A stretch of 64,000 bases of DNA from Halomonas sp. A11-A (GCF_003182195.1 NZ_QGTM01000003.1:167847-231846); one strand, 5' to 3'; positions 49,993 to 60,171 are shown, counted from the stretch's first letter. Made by a program: numbers and translations. The notes: generated from the sequence alone by a model not told the origin.

Positions 49993-52452
49993 CTATTTGC
50001 GCTTGGTGCGGGCGGTAGCCTCGGCAGTCGTGGGGTCCTCCGGCCAGGGGTGCTTGGGGTAGCGGCCGCGCATCTCCTTGCGTACCTCCGGGTAGCCGCC
50101 CGCCCAGAAGCTCGCCAGGTCCGCGGTGACCTGCAGCGGACGGCGCGCCGGCGAGAGCAGGTGCAGCAGCACCGGCTCGCGGCCGTCGGCGACCCTGGGC
50201 GAGGCCTGCCAGCCGAAGCACTCCTGCAGCTTCACCGCCAGCACCGGCGGTTTGCCCTCGAGACAGGGCGCATAGTCCACCCGGTGGCTGGCACCGCTGG
50301 GCACCGGGAGCCGCTCCGGGGCCAGTTCGTCCAGGCGGGCGTGAAGCGGCCAGTCGAGGGTGTCGAGCAGCAGGCGCGCCAGGGGCAGTCGCTCCACGGC
50401 GTCGAGCCGGGTGATGCCATCGAGATGCGGAGCGAGCCAGGTCTCCAGGGTCGCGAGCAGGGCCTCGTCGGACCAGTCGGGCCAGGCTGCCTGCTCATCA
50501 GAGTCGAAGGTGCGGCGCAGAAGCGCCACCCTCCCCTGTAACTGAGTCAGGACGTCATCCCGGGGGAGCCCCCGGGGGAGCCCCCGGCGGCGCAGCGCCT
50601 CGATCAGCGCCGCCCTGACCGCCTCGGCCGGCGGCTTGGCCAGGGGCCTTCGCTCCAGCACCACCGCGCCCAGGCCGCGCACCTGCTCGCCGATCAGGCG
50701 GCCTTCGGCGTCGGACCACACAAGGCTCGCCCGCCACTCGCCGCACTCGGGATAGAGCACTTCCATCCGCTTTTGAGAGAGCCCCACGGCGCGAAAGATC
50801 CGCGCCCCGCTCGCCTCGCCGTCCAGCTCCACCGCCACCAGCAGCGCGGCGTGGGCCAGGGGGTGGTGGTCGGGCAGGGTCGCCAGGCCCCCGCCGGCCA
50901 GGCGAAAGCGGCCCGGGGCATCCAGGCGCTGGGCGATGCGCTCCGGATAGGCCAGCGCCAGCAGCTCACCGAGCGGGGCCAGGCCTGCCACCTTGAGGCT
51001 CACCTGGGCGATACGGGCCAGCCGCTCGGCGTCCCGCTGCCACTGGCGGTGCTCCCTCGGCGCCTTGAGCCGTGCCTGCAGGGCCTGCTCGAGGTCACGC
51101 TCGTCGTCCAGGCCGCGCCCTTCGAGCAGCGCGACCAGGGCGCAGGCCAGCGGCAGCGCGTCGAGCGCTCGGGCGCGCTCCAGCATGGCCGCGAGACGCG
51201 GATGGGTGGGCCAGCGGGCGGCCCGGCGACCCAGCTCGGAGAGGTGGTGCTCGGCATCCAGCAGCCCCAAGCGCCCGAGCAGCTCTCGGCCGGCGGAAAG
51301 TGCCGCGGCGGGGGGCGGTGTCACCCAGGCGAGGCTACCCGGGTCGGTCACGCCCCAGCGCGCCAGTTCGAAGGCGAGCGGGGCGAGGTCGGCCTGGCGC
51401 ATCTCCGGCTCGCCGTGGGGAACGAGCGGCTGCTCCTCGGCCCAGAGCCGCAGGCAGAGGCCGGGGCCCTGGCGGCCGGCGCGGCCCCGGCGCTGGTCGG
51501 CACTGGCGCGGTTGACGCGGCGCGTCTCAAGGCGGGTCAGGCCGCTTCGCGGCTGGAACACCGGCACCCGCTCCTGGCCGGCGTCCACCACCAGGCGCAC
51601 GCCGTCCACGGTGACGCTGGACTCGGCGATGGCGGTGGCGAGCACGACGCGGCGTCGCCTCTCGGGGTCCGGGCGCAGGGCGCGGCGCTGAGCCTCGAGC
51701 GGCAGGCGGCCGTGGAGCTCCATGACGGCAAGCTCGGGCGACCGGCTCGATAGCTCCCGGGCCAGGCGACGGATCTCCGCCACCCCGGGGAGGATCACCA
51801 GGGCGTCGCCCTCCTGCTGCCCCATGGCGTCGAGCAGCGCCCGGGCCTGCTGGGGCGCGGTCTCCTCCCGGGCGTTGAGGGCGCGGTAGCGAGTCGCAAC
51901 GGGAAAGGTGCGCCCTGGGCAGTCGATCACCGGGGTGCCCTCGCCCAGCACGCCGAGCAGGGCCTCGACGTCCAGGGTCGCCGACATCACCAGGAGGCGC
52001 AGATCGTCGCGCACCGACTGGGCGTCCAGGGCCAGCGCCAGGCCGAGGTCGGCCTCCAGGCTGCGCTCGTGGAACTCGTCGAAGAGGATGCCGGCTACCC
52101 CCTCCAGCAGCGGGTCCTCCTGGAGCATGCGGGTCAGCACGCCCTGGGTCACTACCTCGAGGCGGGTGTGCGGGCCGACCCGGCTCTCGCCGCGCATCCG
52201 GTAGCCCACCGTCTCGCCTACGCTTTCCCCCAGGCTTTCCGCCATAAAGCCGGCGGCAAGCCGCGCCGCCACCCGCCTTGGCTCCAGCAGCAGCAGCCGG
52301 CCCTCGCGGGCCCAGGGGGCCTCGAGCAGCGCCAGGGGCACCCGCGTGGTCTTGCCGGCGCCGGGCTCGGCCACCAGCAGTGCGCGCGAGTGTGCCGCCA
52401 GGGCGGCCTGGATGGCGTCGAGCCGCGCCTCGATGGGCAGGCCGGCTGTCAT
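49993..52452 (-). CDS. hrpB: ATP-dependent helicase HrpB
   Basis: DEAH-like RNA helicase, 819 residues. Motif I EPGAGKTTRVPL, motif II DEFHERSLEADL, motif III SATLD, motif VI QRRGRAGRQGPG and the HrpB C-terminal domain (GYPEVRKEMRGRYPKHPWPEDP, cited in part) are clear. The ATG at 52452 has AGGTGA eight bases upstream; an ATG at 52473 is inside the divergent operator region. Its role in bacteria is not well defined. Ends three bases from the convergent P-type ATPase. Confidence 0.93.
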   Translation of the reverse strand: MTAGLPIEARLDAIQAALAAHSRALLVAEPGAGKTTRVPLALLEAPWAREGRLLLLEPRRVAARLAAGFMAESLGESVGETVGYRMRGESRVGPHTRLEVVTQGVLTRMLQEDPLLEGVAGILFDEFHERSLEADLGLALALDAQSVRDDLRLLVMSATLDVEALLGVLGEGTPVIDCPGRTFPVATRYRALNAREETAPQQARALLDAMGQQEGDALVILPGVAEIRRLARELSSRSPELAVMELHGRLPLEAQRRALRPDPERRRRVVLATAIAESSVTVDGVRLVVDAGQERVPVFQPRSGLTRLETRRVNRASADQRRGRAGRQGPGLCLRLWAEEQPLVPHGEPEMRQADLAPLAFELARWGVTDPGSLAWVTPPPAAALSAGRELLGRLGLLDAEHHLSELGRRAARWPTHPRLAAMLERARALDALPLACALVALLEGRGLDDERDLEQALQARLKAPREHRQWQRDAERLARIAQVSLKVAGLAPLGELLALAYPERIAQRLDAPGRFRLAGGGLATLPDHHPLAHAALLVAVELDGEASGARIFRAVGLSQKRMEVLYPECGEWRASLVWSDAEGRLIGEQVRGLGAVVLERRPLAKPPAEAVRAALIEALRRRGLPRGLPRDDVLTQLQGRVALLRRTFDSDEQAAWPDWSDEALLATLETWLAPHLDGITRLDAVERLPLARLLLDTLDWPLHARLDELAPERLPVPSGASHRVDYAPCLEGKPPVLAVKLQECFGWQASPRVADGREPVLLHLLSPARRPLQVTADLASFWAGGYPEVRKEMRGRYPKHPWPEDPTTAEATARTKRK

Positions 52453-52470
52453 CGAACTGTCACCTGAATT

Positions 52471-52492
52471 CATATACGATTCGCCATATATG
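52471..52492 (+). promoter_or_regulatory. Palindrome in the gap-arsJ promoter, possible ArsR-type operator
   Basis: CATATA (52471-52476) and TATATG (52487-52492) form a perfect inverted repeat around ten bases, 40 bases before the GAPDH start and just upstream of hrpB. Size and AT-rich halves fit ArsR/SmtB-family operators. No arsR gene is adjacent. Confidence 0.45.
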
Positions 52493-52531
52493 CTCGCTCT
52501 CCACTTCCCCTGATACCCAAGGAGCCTTCCC

Positions 52532-53548
52532 ATGGCGATACGCATCGGCATCAACGGTTTCGGCCGCATCGGCCGCCTGGCCCTGCGCGCCGGCTGGACG
52601 AACCCGGAGCTTGAATTCGTGCAGATCAACGACCCGGGCGGCGACGCTGCCACCTTCGCCCACCTGCTGCAGTTCGACTCGGTGCACGGCCAGTGGACGG
52701 GCGGCGGCGATGATATCACGGCGGACGACGGCGCCCTGACGGTGGCCGGCCGGCGCATCGCCTTCACTGCCAACCGCGAGATCGAGGCCACCGACTGGAC
52801 CGGCTGCGACGTGGTGATCGAGGCCTCGGGCAAGATGAAGACCACCGACAAGCTCCAGGCCTACCTGGAGCAGGGGGTCAAGCGGGTGGTGGTGAGCGCC
52901 CCGGTAAAGGACGAGGGCGTGCTCAACCTGGTGGTGGGGGTCAACGACCATCTGTTCGACCCGGCCCGGCATCGCATCGTCACGGCGGCGAGCTGCACCA
53001 CCAACTGCCTGGCACCGGTGGTCAAGGTGATTCACGAGAACCTCGGCATCCGCCACGGCTCCATGACCACCATCCACGACATCACCAACACCCAGACGAT
53101 TCTGGATGCCCCCCACAAGGATCTCAGGCGCGCCCGGGCCTGCGGCATGAGCCTGATCCCGACGACCACAGGCTCCGCGAAGGCGATCACCGCCATCTTC
53201 CCCGAGCTGACCGGCAAGCTGAACGGCCACGCCGTGCGCGTGCCGCTCGCCAACGCTTCGCTCACCGACATGGTCTTCGAGGTCGCCCGCGAGACCACCG
53301 AGGAGGAGGTCAACGCCCTGCTGAAGGAGGCCGCCGAGGGCGAACTCGCCGGGATCCTCGGCTTTGAAGAGCGCCCGCTGGTCTCCATCGACTATCGCAG
53401 CGACCCGCGCAGCTCCATCATCGATGCGCTCTCCACCATGGTGGTGGCCGGCACCCAAGTGAAGCTCTACGCCTGGTACGACAACGAGTATGGCTACGCC
53501 TGCCGCACCGCGGAGCTGGCCGCCAAGGTAGGCAAGGCCGACTCATGA
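52532..53548 (+). CDS. ArsJ-associated glyceraldehyde-3-phosphate dehydrogenase
   Basis: A 338-residue GAPDH. The NAD loop [14 protein letters not shown] and catalytic SCTTNCLAP (Cys) with the following HSMTTIHD-type motif (here [16 protein letters not shown]) are intact. In arsenate resistance, such GAPDHs convert glyceraldehyde-3-phosphate with arsenate to 1-arseno-3-phosphoglycerate, which ArsJ exports. The adjacent arsJ, overlapping by four bases, supports this specialised role rather than glycolysis. AAGGAG precedes the ATG. Confidence 0.9.
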   Translation: MAIRIGINGFGRIGRLALRAGWTNPELEFVQINDPGGDAATFAHLLQFDSVHGQWTGGGDDITADDGALTVAGRRIAFTANREIEATDWTGCDVVIEASGKMKTTDKLQAYLEQGVKRVVVSAPVKDEGVLNLVVGVNDHLFDPARHRIVTAASCTTNCLAPVVKVIHENLGIRHGSMTTIHDITNTQTILDAPHKDLRRARACGMSLIPTTTGSAKAITAIFPELTGKLNGHAVRVPLANASLTDMVFEVARETTEEEVNALLKEAAEGELAGILGFEERPLVSIDYRSDPRSSIIDALSTMVVAGTQVKLYAWYDNEYGYACRTAELAAKVGKADS

Positions 53549-54762
53549 TCGCCCGCGTCGCCGCCCTGCCCCGGGAGATCCGCCAGTACCTGCTGGTCAC
53601 CGGCAACTACTGGGCCTTCACCCTCACCGACGGCGCCCTGCGCATGCTGGTGGTGCTCTACTTCCACCAGCTGGGCTACTCGGCACTCGAGGTGGCGCTG
53701 CTGTTTCTCTTCTACGAGTTCTTCGGGGTGGTGACCAACCTGGTGGGAGGCTGGCTGGGGGCGCGACTGGGACTCAACCGCACCATGAACCTGGGCCTCG
53801 GCCTGCAGGTGGTGGCGCTTTCCATGCTGCTGGTGCCGGTGGCCTGGCTCTCGGTGCCCTGGGTGATGGCCGCCCAGGCGCTTTCGGGCATCGCCAAGGA
53901 CCTCAACAAGATGAGTGCCAAGAGCGCCATCAAGACCCTGGTGCCGGCCGGCGACGCCGGGCATCAGTCCCTCTACCGCTGGGTGGCGCTGCTCACCGGC
54001 TCCAAGAACGCGCTCAAGGGCGTGGGCTTCTTCCTGGGGGGCCTGCTGCTGACCCTGATCGGCTTCCAGGGGGCGATACTCGCCATGGCGGTGATGCTGG
54101 CCGGGGTGCTGGCGCTGTCGCTTGCGCGCCTCGACGGCGATCTGGGCCGGGCCAAGGCCAAGCCGAAGTTTCGCGAGATGCTCTCCAAGAGCCGCGCCAT
54201 CAATATCCTGTCGGCGGCACGAATGTGCCTGTTCGGCGCACGGGACGTCTGGTTCGTGGTGGCCCTACCGGTCTTCCTGGCCACCCAGTTCGGCTGGGAC
54301 AGCTGGCGGGTGGGGGGCTTCCTGGCGCTCTGGGTGATCGGCTACGGAGCGGTGCAGGCGGTCGCCCCCAGGATCACCGGGGGCACGGCGGGTCGCGGTG
54401 CCGCCATCGCCTGGGCCTCGGCGCTTACCGCCCTGCCGGCGCTGATCGCCCTGGGTCTTGAAGGACAGCTCCTGGCGGCGCAGCCGCAGCTGGTGCTGCT
54501 CGGGGGGTTGATGCTGTTCGGCGTAGTGTTCGCGGTGAACTCCAGCCTGCACAGCTTCCTGATCGTGCGCATGGCCCGCTCGGACGGGGTCTCGCTGGAC
54601 GTGGGCTTCTACTACATGGCCAACGCCATGGGGCGGCTGATCGGCACCCTGCTCTCCGGCTGGCTCTACCTCGCCGGTGGCCTCGTCGCCACCCTTTGGG
54701 TCTCCAGCGCCCTGCTCGCGGCCACCGTGCTGATCAGCCTGGCGCTGCCGAAGGAGGCTTGA
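53545..54762 (+). CDS. arsJ: Organoarsenical efflux MFS transporter ArsJ
   Basis: Major facilitator of 405 residues and about twelve helices that exports 1-arseno-3-phosphoglycerate. The N-terminal [41 protein letters not shown] (parts cited) and [21 protein letters not shown] are characteristic of ArsJ. The ATGA overlap with GAPDH gives a coupled pair, as in known ArsJ operons. No further ars genes (arsC, arsB, arsH) are in the window. Confidence 0.92.
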   Translation: MIARVAALPREIRQYLLVTGNYWAFTLTDGALRMLVVLYFHQLGYSALEVALLFLFYEFFGVVTNLVGGWLGARLGLNRTMNLGLGLQVVALSMLLVPVAWLSVPWVMAAQALSGIAKDLNKMSAKSAIKTLVPAGDAGHQSLYRWVALLTGSKNALKGVGFFLGGLLLTLIGFQGAILAMAVMLAGVLALSLARLDGDLGRAKAKPKFREMLSKSRAINILSAARMCLFGARDVWFVVALPVFLATQFGWDSWRVGGFLALWVIGYGAVQAVAPRITGGTAGRGAAIAWASALTALPALIALGLEGQLLAAQPQLVLLGGLMLFGVVFAVNSSLHSFLIVRMARSDGVSLDVGFYYMANAMGRLIGTLLSGWLYLAGGLVATLWVSSALLAATVLISLALPKEA

Positions 54763-54765
54763 CGC

Positions 54766-55071
54766 CTATAGAGGGAAGCGCTCTGTATTTTCCAACAGAC
54801 GACGCCCATGGATGACGGCCAGAATCAGGATGCGCTCAGCCTCAACGCGATAAATCAGGCGGTAGCTATAGACAAAGCGCTCACGAATATTCGCCTCACC
54901 AAGTTCGGGCACGACTCTGCCCAGCTCAGGAAATTCACCTAGCGCCCGTGCCGTCTCCACCAGCTTGGTCACGACAGCACGCGCATAGAAGGCAGAATCT
55001 CGCTCGATATACTCGGCGATGAGTTCCAGATCCTCGAGCGCCTCTGGTGACCAGGCTAGCGGTCGAGCCAC
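54766..55071 (-). CDS. parE: ParE/RelE-family toxin
   Basis: A 101-residue type II toxin. The ParE fold is seen in WSPEALEDLELIAEYIERDS, LGEFPELGRVVPELG, RERFVYSYRLIYRV and ILILAVIHGRRLL, with the conserved YRLIYR strand and HGRR end. ParE proteins usually poison gyrase; RelE-like mRNA cleavage is the alternative. It overlaps the upstream antitoxin by 16 bases. Confidence 0.87.
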   Translation of the reverse strand: MARPLAWSPEALEDLELIAEYIERDSAFYARAVVTKLVETARALGEFPELGRVVPELGEANIRERFVYSYRLIYRVEAERILILAVIHGRRLLENTERFPL

Positions 55072-55244
55072 TTTGTCAGCTTCCGCTCGACCTGTTCTTG
55101 GCTGAGAGCCCCCTCGGTCTCAGCACGCTGACTGCCTCTCTGTACCTTTTCTACGACGTAGAGATGGTACTGGATATCTTCCATCGTACAGTCCTCGGGC
55201 AGGGACTCGAGCAGTTGCCGCACATTATCCTTGGCCGTATTCAT
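55056..55244 (-). CDS. Antitoxin of the ParE module
   Basis: A 62-residue protein with NVRQLLESLPEDCTMEDIQYHLYVVEKVQRG, a pattern common to small antitoxins paired with ParE. The ATG at 55244 follows AAGGTGAAGCC; an ATG 72 bases upstream adds an unlikely Cys-containing tail. Gene order antitoxin-toxin with overlap is standard. No separate DNA-binding motif is evident. Confidence 0.8.
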   Translation of the reverse strand: MNTAKDNVRQLLESLPEDCTMEDIQYHLYVVEKVQRGSQRAETEGALSQEQVERKLTKWLDR

Positions 55245-55282
55245 GGCTTCACCTTTTTCAACATGCGCCAGACAACACTCTA

Positions 55283-55963
55283 TCATGCCCCGCTCCCGGG
55301 CGGTCTCACCCCACATCCCTTGAGGATCACCCGAGTGAGGAAGGCAGTGATCTGCTCGACATCGGCGTCACTGAGCTCACCCTTGCCGGTGATGCCCAGC
55401 ACCTGAGCCTCGAAGTCGGCGTAGTGCTGGGTGGCAGACCAGATCAAAAAGATCAGCCAGACCGGCTCCACCGGATCCATCAGGCCGCGCTCGGCCCACT
55501 GGCGGAAGATCGCTCCGCGCCCCTCCACCCAGGCGCGCAGCTCGCCGCTCAGGTACTCCTGCAGGAAGGGAGCCCCGGCGAGGATCTCGGCGGCGAACAG
55601 CCGTGAGCCCTCCGGGTGGCGCCGGGAAAGCGCCATCTTGCTGCGGATGAAGGCCTCCAGCACCTCGGCGGGATCATCGTCCACCGAGATATCGTCCAGC
55701 AGGGCGTTCCAGCGCGCCATCATCCGCTCCAGCAGCCGTATGTAGAGCTCGCGCTTGCTGCCCATGTAGTAGAGCACGTTGGACTTGGGTAGCCCCGCCG
55801 CCTCGGCGATGGCCTGGACGCTGGCGCCGCGATAGCCGTGGGCGGCGAAGATCTTCTCCGCCGCGGCGAGGATCTCGCGCTCGTTGCGCTCACGGGTCGC
55901 GCCCCCGGCCTCGTCTCTCTCCCGCGTACGGCGTATCGCCGCCGGCCTCGCGACTTCAGTCAT
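55283..55963 (-). CDS. rutR: TetR-family regulator, RutR/XdhR-like
   Basis: A 226-residue repressor divergent from the purine operon. The N-terminal HTH (ILAAAEKIFAAHGYRGASVQAIAEAAGLPKSNVLYYMGSKREL; cited in part) and the C-terminal region with RQWAERGLMDPVEPVWLIFLIWSATQHYADFE match RutR-type proteins, which respond to pyrimidines or purines. The palindrome 56116-56129 and its copy at 62498 equal the RutR core TGACCA-N2-TGGTCA. Ligand could be uracil or a purine; its own repression is likely. Confidence 0.82.
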   Translation of the reverse strand: MTEVARPAAIRRTRERDEAGGATRERNEREILAAAEKIFAAHGYRGASVQAIAEAAGLPKSNVLYYMGSKRELYIRLLERMMARWNALLDDISVDDDPAEVLEAFIRSKMALSRRHPEGSRLFAAEILAGAPFLQEYLSGELRAWVEGRGAIFRQWAERGLMDPVEPVWLIFLIWSATQHYADFEAQVLGITGKGELSDADVEQITAFLTRVILKGCGVRPPGSGA

Positions 55964-56115
55964 CTACCCGCTCCCTGTGCCAGTGGTCTCTGCCGAGAGT
56001 GCCGCACCGCGGCAGTGCATGCAATTGCCGGCCGCCTCGGGATGGCGACATAAGGCGAAGGTCGCGGACGATCGGCTTGCAAAATCGGCCATCGTTGCCC
56101 ATGCTGAAACCATCC

Positions 56116-56129
56116 TGACCACATGGTCA
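56116..56129 (+). promoter_or_regulatory. RutR-type operator before xdhA
   Basis: Perfect palindrome TGACCA-CA-TGGTCA between the divergent TetR gene and xdhA. The flanking bases make CTGACCACATGGTCAA, close to the RutR consensus TTGACCA-N2-TGGTCAA. Identical half-sites occur before the purine permease. Confidence 0.75.
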
Positions 56130-56189
56130 ACATATCGACTTCCCTGATGGTCGATGACGCCCCCAGCGATCAATAACAGAGACAATGTC

Positions 56190-57653
56190 ATGATCGACTT
56201 CCTGCTCAACGGGCAGCCCCGCCGGTGCGAGGCCACGCCCGATACCAGCGTGCTCGAGCTGCTGCGTGACTCCCTCGGCCAGACCGGCACCAAGGAGGGC
56301 TGCGCCTCCGGCGACTGCGGCGCCTGCACCGTGGCCATCGGCGAGGCCGGCCCCGACGGCCGGGTGCATTACCATAGTGCCAACGCCTGCATCACCCCCG
56401 CCCACCAGCTCGAGGGCCGGTCGCTTGTCACCGTGGAGGGACTCGCCCAGGGCGAGGCCCTGCACCCCGCCCAGGCGGCCATGGTGACCTGCCACGCCAG
56501 CCAGTGCGGCTTCTGCACCCCGGGGATCGTGATGTCGCTCTTCACCCTGCACGAGGAGACCCGGCAGCGGCCCGCGCCGCTGACCCCCGAGCGGCTCGAA
56601 GCGGCGCTAGGCGGCAACCTCTGCCGTTGCACTGGCTACCGTCCGATCCGCGACGCGGCCCTTTCCATGGGGGAGCACCCTTACGCGCGCCCCAAGTGGC
56701 TGGATCTCGCCGTGGATGCCAGCGCACCCTCTCAGGAACCCACGGCCGATAACGCCTTCGTGCAGCCCGTGACCCTGGCCGAACTGGTCGAGGAGCGTCG
56801 CCGCCACCCCGAGGCGCCCATCGTCGCCGGCGGCACCGACCTCTGGCTGGAGGTGACCCAGCGCCTGCGCCGCTTCGAGCGTCTGGTGGACGTGACCCGG
56901 GTGGCCGAGCTCACCGCCATCGAGGCGGCCACCCTGGCGGATGGCCGCGAGGGCTGGTGGATCGGCGGTGCGGTGACCTACACGCGCCTCGAGCCCCTGC
57001 TGACCGAGCACTATCCCGCCTTCGCCCACTTGCTGCACCGCCTGGGCTCCGCCCAGGTGCGCAACCGCGGCACCCTGGGGGGCAATATCGCCAACGCCTC
57101 GCCCATCGGCGACACCCCGCCGGTGCTGCTGGCGCTGGGCTCGCGACTTCGGCTGGCGGGGCCGGACGGTGAAAGGGAGCTATCCCTCGACGACTTCTTC
57201 CTGGACTACAAGCAGACCGCACTGCTCAAGGACAAGGGCGAGGTGATCCGCGCCGTTTTCCTGCCCCGACCCGAACCGGGGCGACACCTCAAGGTGTGGA
57301 AGCTGTCCAAGCGTCGTGAGGATGATATCTCGGCGGTGCTGGGCGCATTCTCCTGGCGCCTGGAAGACGGCGTACTGCGTGAGGTGCGCCTCGCCTTCGG
57401 CGGCATGGCGGCCATACCGAAGCGGGCCGCCGCCGCCGAGGCGGCGCTGGAGGGTCAGCCACCCACGGCGGCCAGCTTCCAGGCGGCCCGTGTCGCCCTG
57501 GGGCAGGCGTTCTCGCCGATGAGCGACGTGCGCGGCAGCGCCTACTACCGCACGCTTTCCGCCGCCAACCTGCTGGAGCGGCTGCGCCTGGTCATCGCGC
57601 AGCAGCAAGCCCACTCTGACCGGGAGGTGATGCTCCATGCGTACGCTCACTAA
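56190..57653 (+). CDS. xdhA: Xanthine dehydrogenase small subunit
   Basis: Carries two 2Fe-2S clusters and FAD for oxidation of hypoxanthine and xanthine to urate. Cluster I cysteines are in GCASGDCGACTV, cluster II in CGFCTPGIVM and CRCTGYRPI. The FAD domain shows PIVAGGTDLWLEVTQ and RNRGTLGGNIANASPIGD. Product 487 residues from ATG 56190 (MIDFLLNGQ); an ATG at 56154 is less likely. It overlaps xdhB by 17 bases. Confidence 0.94.
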   Translation: MIDFLLNGQPRRCEATPDTSVLELLRDSLGQTGTKEGCASGDCGACTVAIGEAGPDGRVHYHSANACITPAHQLEGRSLVTVEGLAQGEALHPAQAAMVTCHASQCGFCTPGIVMSLFTLHEETRQRPAPLTPERLEAALGGNLCRCTGYRPIRDAALSMGEHPYARPKWLDLAVDASAPSQEPTADNAFVQPVTLAELVEERRRHPEAPIVAGGTDLWLEVTQRLRRFERLVDVTRVAELTAIEAATLADGREGWWIGGAVTYTRLEPLLTEHYPAFAHLLHRLGSAQVRNRGTLGGNIANASPIGDTPPVLLALGSRLRLAGPDGERELSLDDFFLDYKQTALLKDKGEVIRAVFLPRPEPGRHLKVWKLSKRREDDISAVLGAFSWRLEDGVLREVRLAFGGMAAIPKRAAAAEAALEGQPPTAASFQAARVALGQAFSPMSDVRGSAYYRTLSAANLLERLRLVIAQQQAHSDREVMLHAYAH

Positions 57654-60171
57654 GCTCAATAAAGCGCCCGGTGCCGCGCCTGCCAAGACGCCCGGTGCCG
57701 CGCCGACTAAGATGAAAGATGACGCCGACGTCGGCCCCGACTCCGCCGAGGCACGCCGGGAACTCGACGATCGTATCCAGGGGGCGAGCCCGCTGGCTCG
57801 CGACACCCTTCTCCCCGGCAGCGCCGGCCACTCCCAGGCCCACGAGAGCGCGGTGAAGCATGTCACCGGCCGCGCCGCCTATATCGACGACCTCAAGGTG
57901 CCGGCGGACTGCCTGCACGTGGCCCTGGCGCTCTCGCCAGTGGCCCATGGCCGGCTGACCGGCGTGGCCTTGGACCAGGTCCGGGCGCTACCCGGGGTGG
58001 TGGACGCGGTCGGCATCGAGGAGGTGCCCGGCCACACCGATATCGGGCCGGTCTTTCCAGGCGATCCGATCTTCGTCGAGGACGAAATTAGCTACGCAGG
58101 CCAAGTGCTCTTCGCCGTGGCCGCCGAGAGCCACCGCGCCGCCCGGGAGGCGGTGAAGGCGGCCTTCGATGCCGGCCTGGTCACGATCGACGAGCGGCCG
58201 GCGAGCCTCGATGCGGTGGCCGCCGCCGAGCGCGGCGAGTTCGTGAGGCCCACCCACGTCCAGCAGCGCGGCGACTGGGAGGCGGCGCTTGGCGGCGCCA
58301 GCCAGATCGTCGAGGGCGAGCAGTTCGTGGGCGGCCAGGAGCACTTCTATCTCGAGGGGCAGGCCTGCCTGGTCATCCCCACCGAGGACGAGGGGGTGGT
58401 GGTCCACACCTCCAACCAGCACCCCAGCGAGACCCAGAAGCTGGTGGCCGAGGTGCTCGGCATCCCCTTCCATGCGGTGACCGTGGAGGTGCGGCGCATG
58501 GGCGGCGGCTTCGGCGGCAAGGAGACCCAGGCCTCGCCCTGGGCCTGCATCGCCGCACTGATCGCGCGGCGCACCGGCCGCGCGGCCAGGCTGCGCCTGC
58601 CCCGGGGTGACGACATGCGAGCCACCGGCAAGCGCCACCCCTTCCACAACCGCTACCGGCTGGGGGTGGACGAGCGTGGCGTGATTCAGGGCGGCGAGAT
58701 CACCGTGATCGGCGACTGCGGCTACTCGCCGGACCTGTCGGATGCCATCGTCGACCGCGCCATGTTCCACGCCGACAACGCCTACTCCCTGGGCGCGGCC
58801 CGGGTCACCGGCCATCGCGCCCGCACCCATACCGCCTCCAACACCGCCTTCCGCGGCTTCGGCGGCCCCCAGGGGATGATGGTGATCGAGGCGGCCATGG
58901 ACGATATCGCCCGCCGGGTGGGAGAGGACCCACTCACCGTGCGCAAGCGCAATCTCTACCGCCGCGAACGCAACGTCACCCACTACGGCCAGACCGTGGA
59001 GCAGGTCGGCCTGCTGCATGAGCTGATCGAGCGCCTGGAGGCGAGCAGCGACTACTGGGCACGGCGAGAGGCCATCACCGCCTTCAACGCGGGCAGCCCC
59101 GTGATCAAGCGCGGCCTGGCGCTGACCCCGGTGAAGTTCGGCATCTCCTTCACCGCCAAGCACCTCAACCAGGCCGGCGCCCTGCTTCACGTCTATACCG
59201 ACGGCAGCGTGCAGATCAACCACGGCGGCACCGAGATGGGCCAGGGGCTGCACACCAAGATCTGCCAGGTGGTGGCCCGGGAGCTGGCGCTGGACCTCGA
59301 CAGCGTCCGCATCACCGCTACCCGCACCGACAAGGTGCCCAACACCTCGCCCACCGCCGCCTCCAGCGGCGCGGACCTCAACGGCATGGCCGCCCGCGAC
59401 GCCTGCCTGAGGCTCAAGGCGCGGCTCTTCGACTTCGCCGCCGAGCACTTTTATGAAGGGCATGCCCTCGACCGCGAAGGCATGCGCCTGGAGGACGGCC
59501 ACCTGGTAGCAGGCGAAGGGGAAAGCGAGCGGCGCATCCCCTGGGGCGAGCTGGTGCAGGCGGCCTACCTGGGCCGCGTCTCGCTCTCCGAAAAGGGCTT
59601 CTACGCCACGCCGCTGATCCACTACGACCGCGACACCGGCCAGGGGCGCCCCTTCTACTACTACGCCTTCGGGGCCGCCGTGGCCGAGGTAAGCGTCGAC
59701 ACCCTGAGCGGCGAGTACCAGGTGAGCCGGGTCGACATCCTGCATGACGTGGGCGACTCCCTGAACCCGGCCATCGATATCGGCCAGGTGGAGGGCGGCT
59801 TCATTCAGGGCATGGGCTGGCTGACCAGCGAGGAACTTAAGTGGAACAACGCCGGCCGGCTAATCTCCGACGGGCCCGCCACCTACAAGATCCCCACCTA
59901 TGGCGACCTGCCCCCGGTATTCAACGTCGCGCTGATGGAGGGGCACCCCAACTCCATGGCCAGCATCTACCGCTCCAAGGCGGTGGGCGAACCGCCCTTC
60001 ATGCTGGGCATCTCGGTGTGGTCGGCGCTGCGTGACGCCCTGGCGAGCCTCGCCGACTACCGCGAGGCCCCGCGGCTCGACACCCCGGCCACGCCGGAAC
60101 GGGTACTGCTGGCCGCCGAGGCGCTGCGCGCCCGCCACAGCGACTGGCCGCCGGCCTTCGGGGAGCAGTGA
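57637..60171 (+). CDS. xdhB: Xanthine dehydrogenase molybdopterin-binding subunit
   Basis: Catalytic molybdenum subunit, 844 residues. The cofactor loop RRMGGGFGGKETQ, the FRGFGGPQGM motif and the late HGGTEMGQGLHTK are conserved, with the catalytic Glu in KAVGEPPFMLGISVWSALRDA (cited in part). About 60 unusual N-terminal residues (APGAAPAKTPGAAPTK, repeat-like) precede the homology at SAGHSQAHESA; a start nearer codon 26 (MKDDADVG) is possible. Confidence 0.93.
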   Translation: MRTLTKLNKAPGAAPAKTPGAAPTKMKDDADVGPDSAEARRELDDRIQGASPLARDTLLPGSAGHSQAHESAVKHVTGRAAYIDDLKVPADCLHVALALSPVAHGRLTGVALDQVRALPGVVDAVGIEEVPGHTDIGPVFPGDPIFVEDEISYAGQVLFAVAAESHRAAREAVKAAFDAGLVTIDERPASLDAVAAAERGEFVRPTHVQQRGDWEAALGGASQIVEGEQFVGGQEHFYLEGQACLVIPTEDEGVVVHTSNQHPSETQKLVAEVLGIPFHAVTVEVRRMGGGFGGKETQASPWACIAALIARRTGRAARLRLPRGDDMRATGKRHPFHNRYRLGVDERGVIQGGEITVIGDCGYSPDLSDAIVDRAMFHADNAYSLGAARVTGHRARTHTASNTAFRGFGGPQGMMVIEAAMDDIARRVGEDPLTVRKRNLYRRERNVTHYGQTVEQVGLLHELIERLEASSDYWARREAITAFNAGSPVIKRGLALTPVKFGISFTAKHLNQAGALLHVYTDGSVQINHGGTEMGQGLHTKICQVVARELALDLDSVRITATRTDKVPNTSPTAASSGADLNGMAARDACLRLKARLFDFAAEHFYEGHALDREGMRLEDGHLVAGEGESERRIPWGELVQAAYLGRVSLSEKGFYATPLIHYDRDTGQGRPFYYYAFGAAVAEVSVDTLSGEYQVSRVDILHDVGDSLNPAIDIGQVEGGFIQGMGWLTSEELKWNNAGRLISDGPATYKIPTYGDLPPVFNVALMEGHPNSMASIYRSKAVGEPPFMLGISVWSALRDALASLADYREAPRLDTPATPERVLLAAEALRARHSDWPPAFGEQ

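Noticed and set aside
47699..50221. 840-codon open frame on the minus strand
   Set aside because: Antisense to the P-type ATPase gene and rich in His/Gly/Gln; the plus-strand frame has all catalytic motifs.
50570..50590. Short tandem GGGGGAGCCCCC repeat inside hrpB
   Set aside because: Two copies within coding sequence (Arg-Gly-Leu-Pro repeat); looks like a simple in-frame duplication with no further structure.
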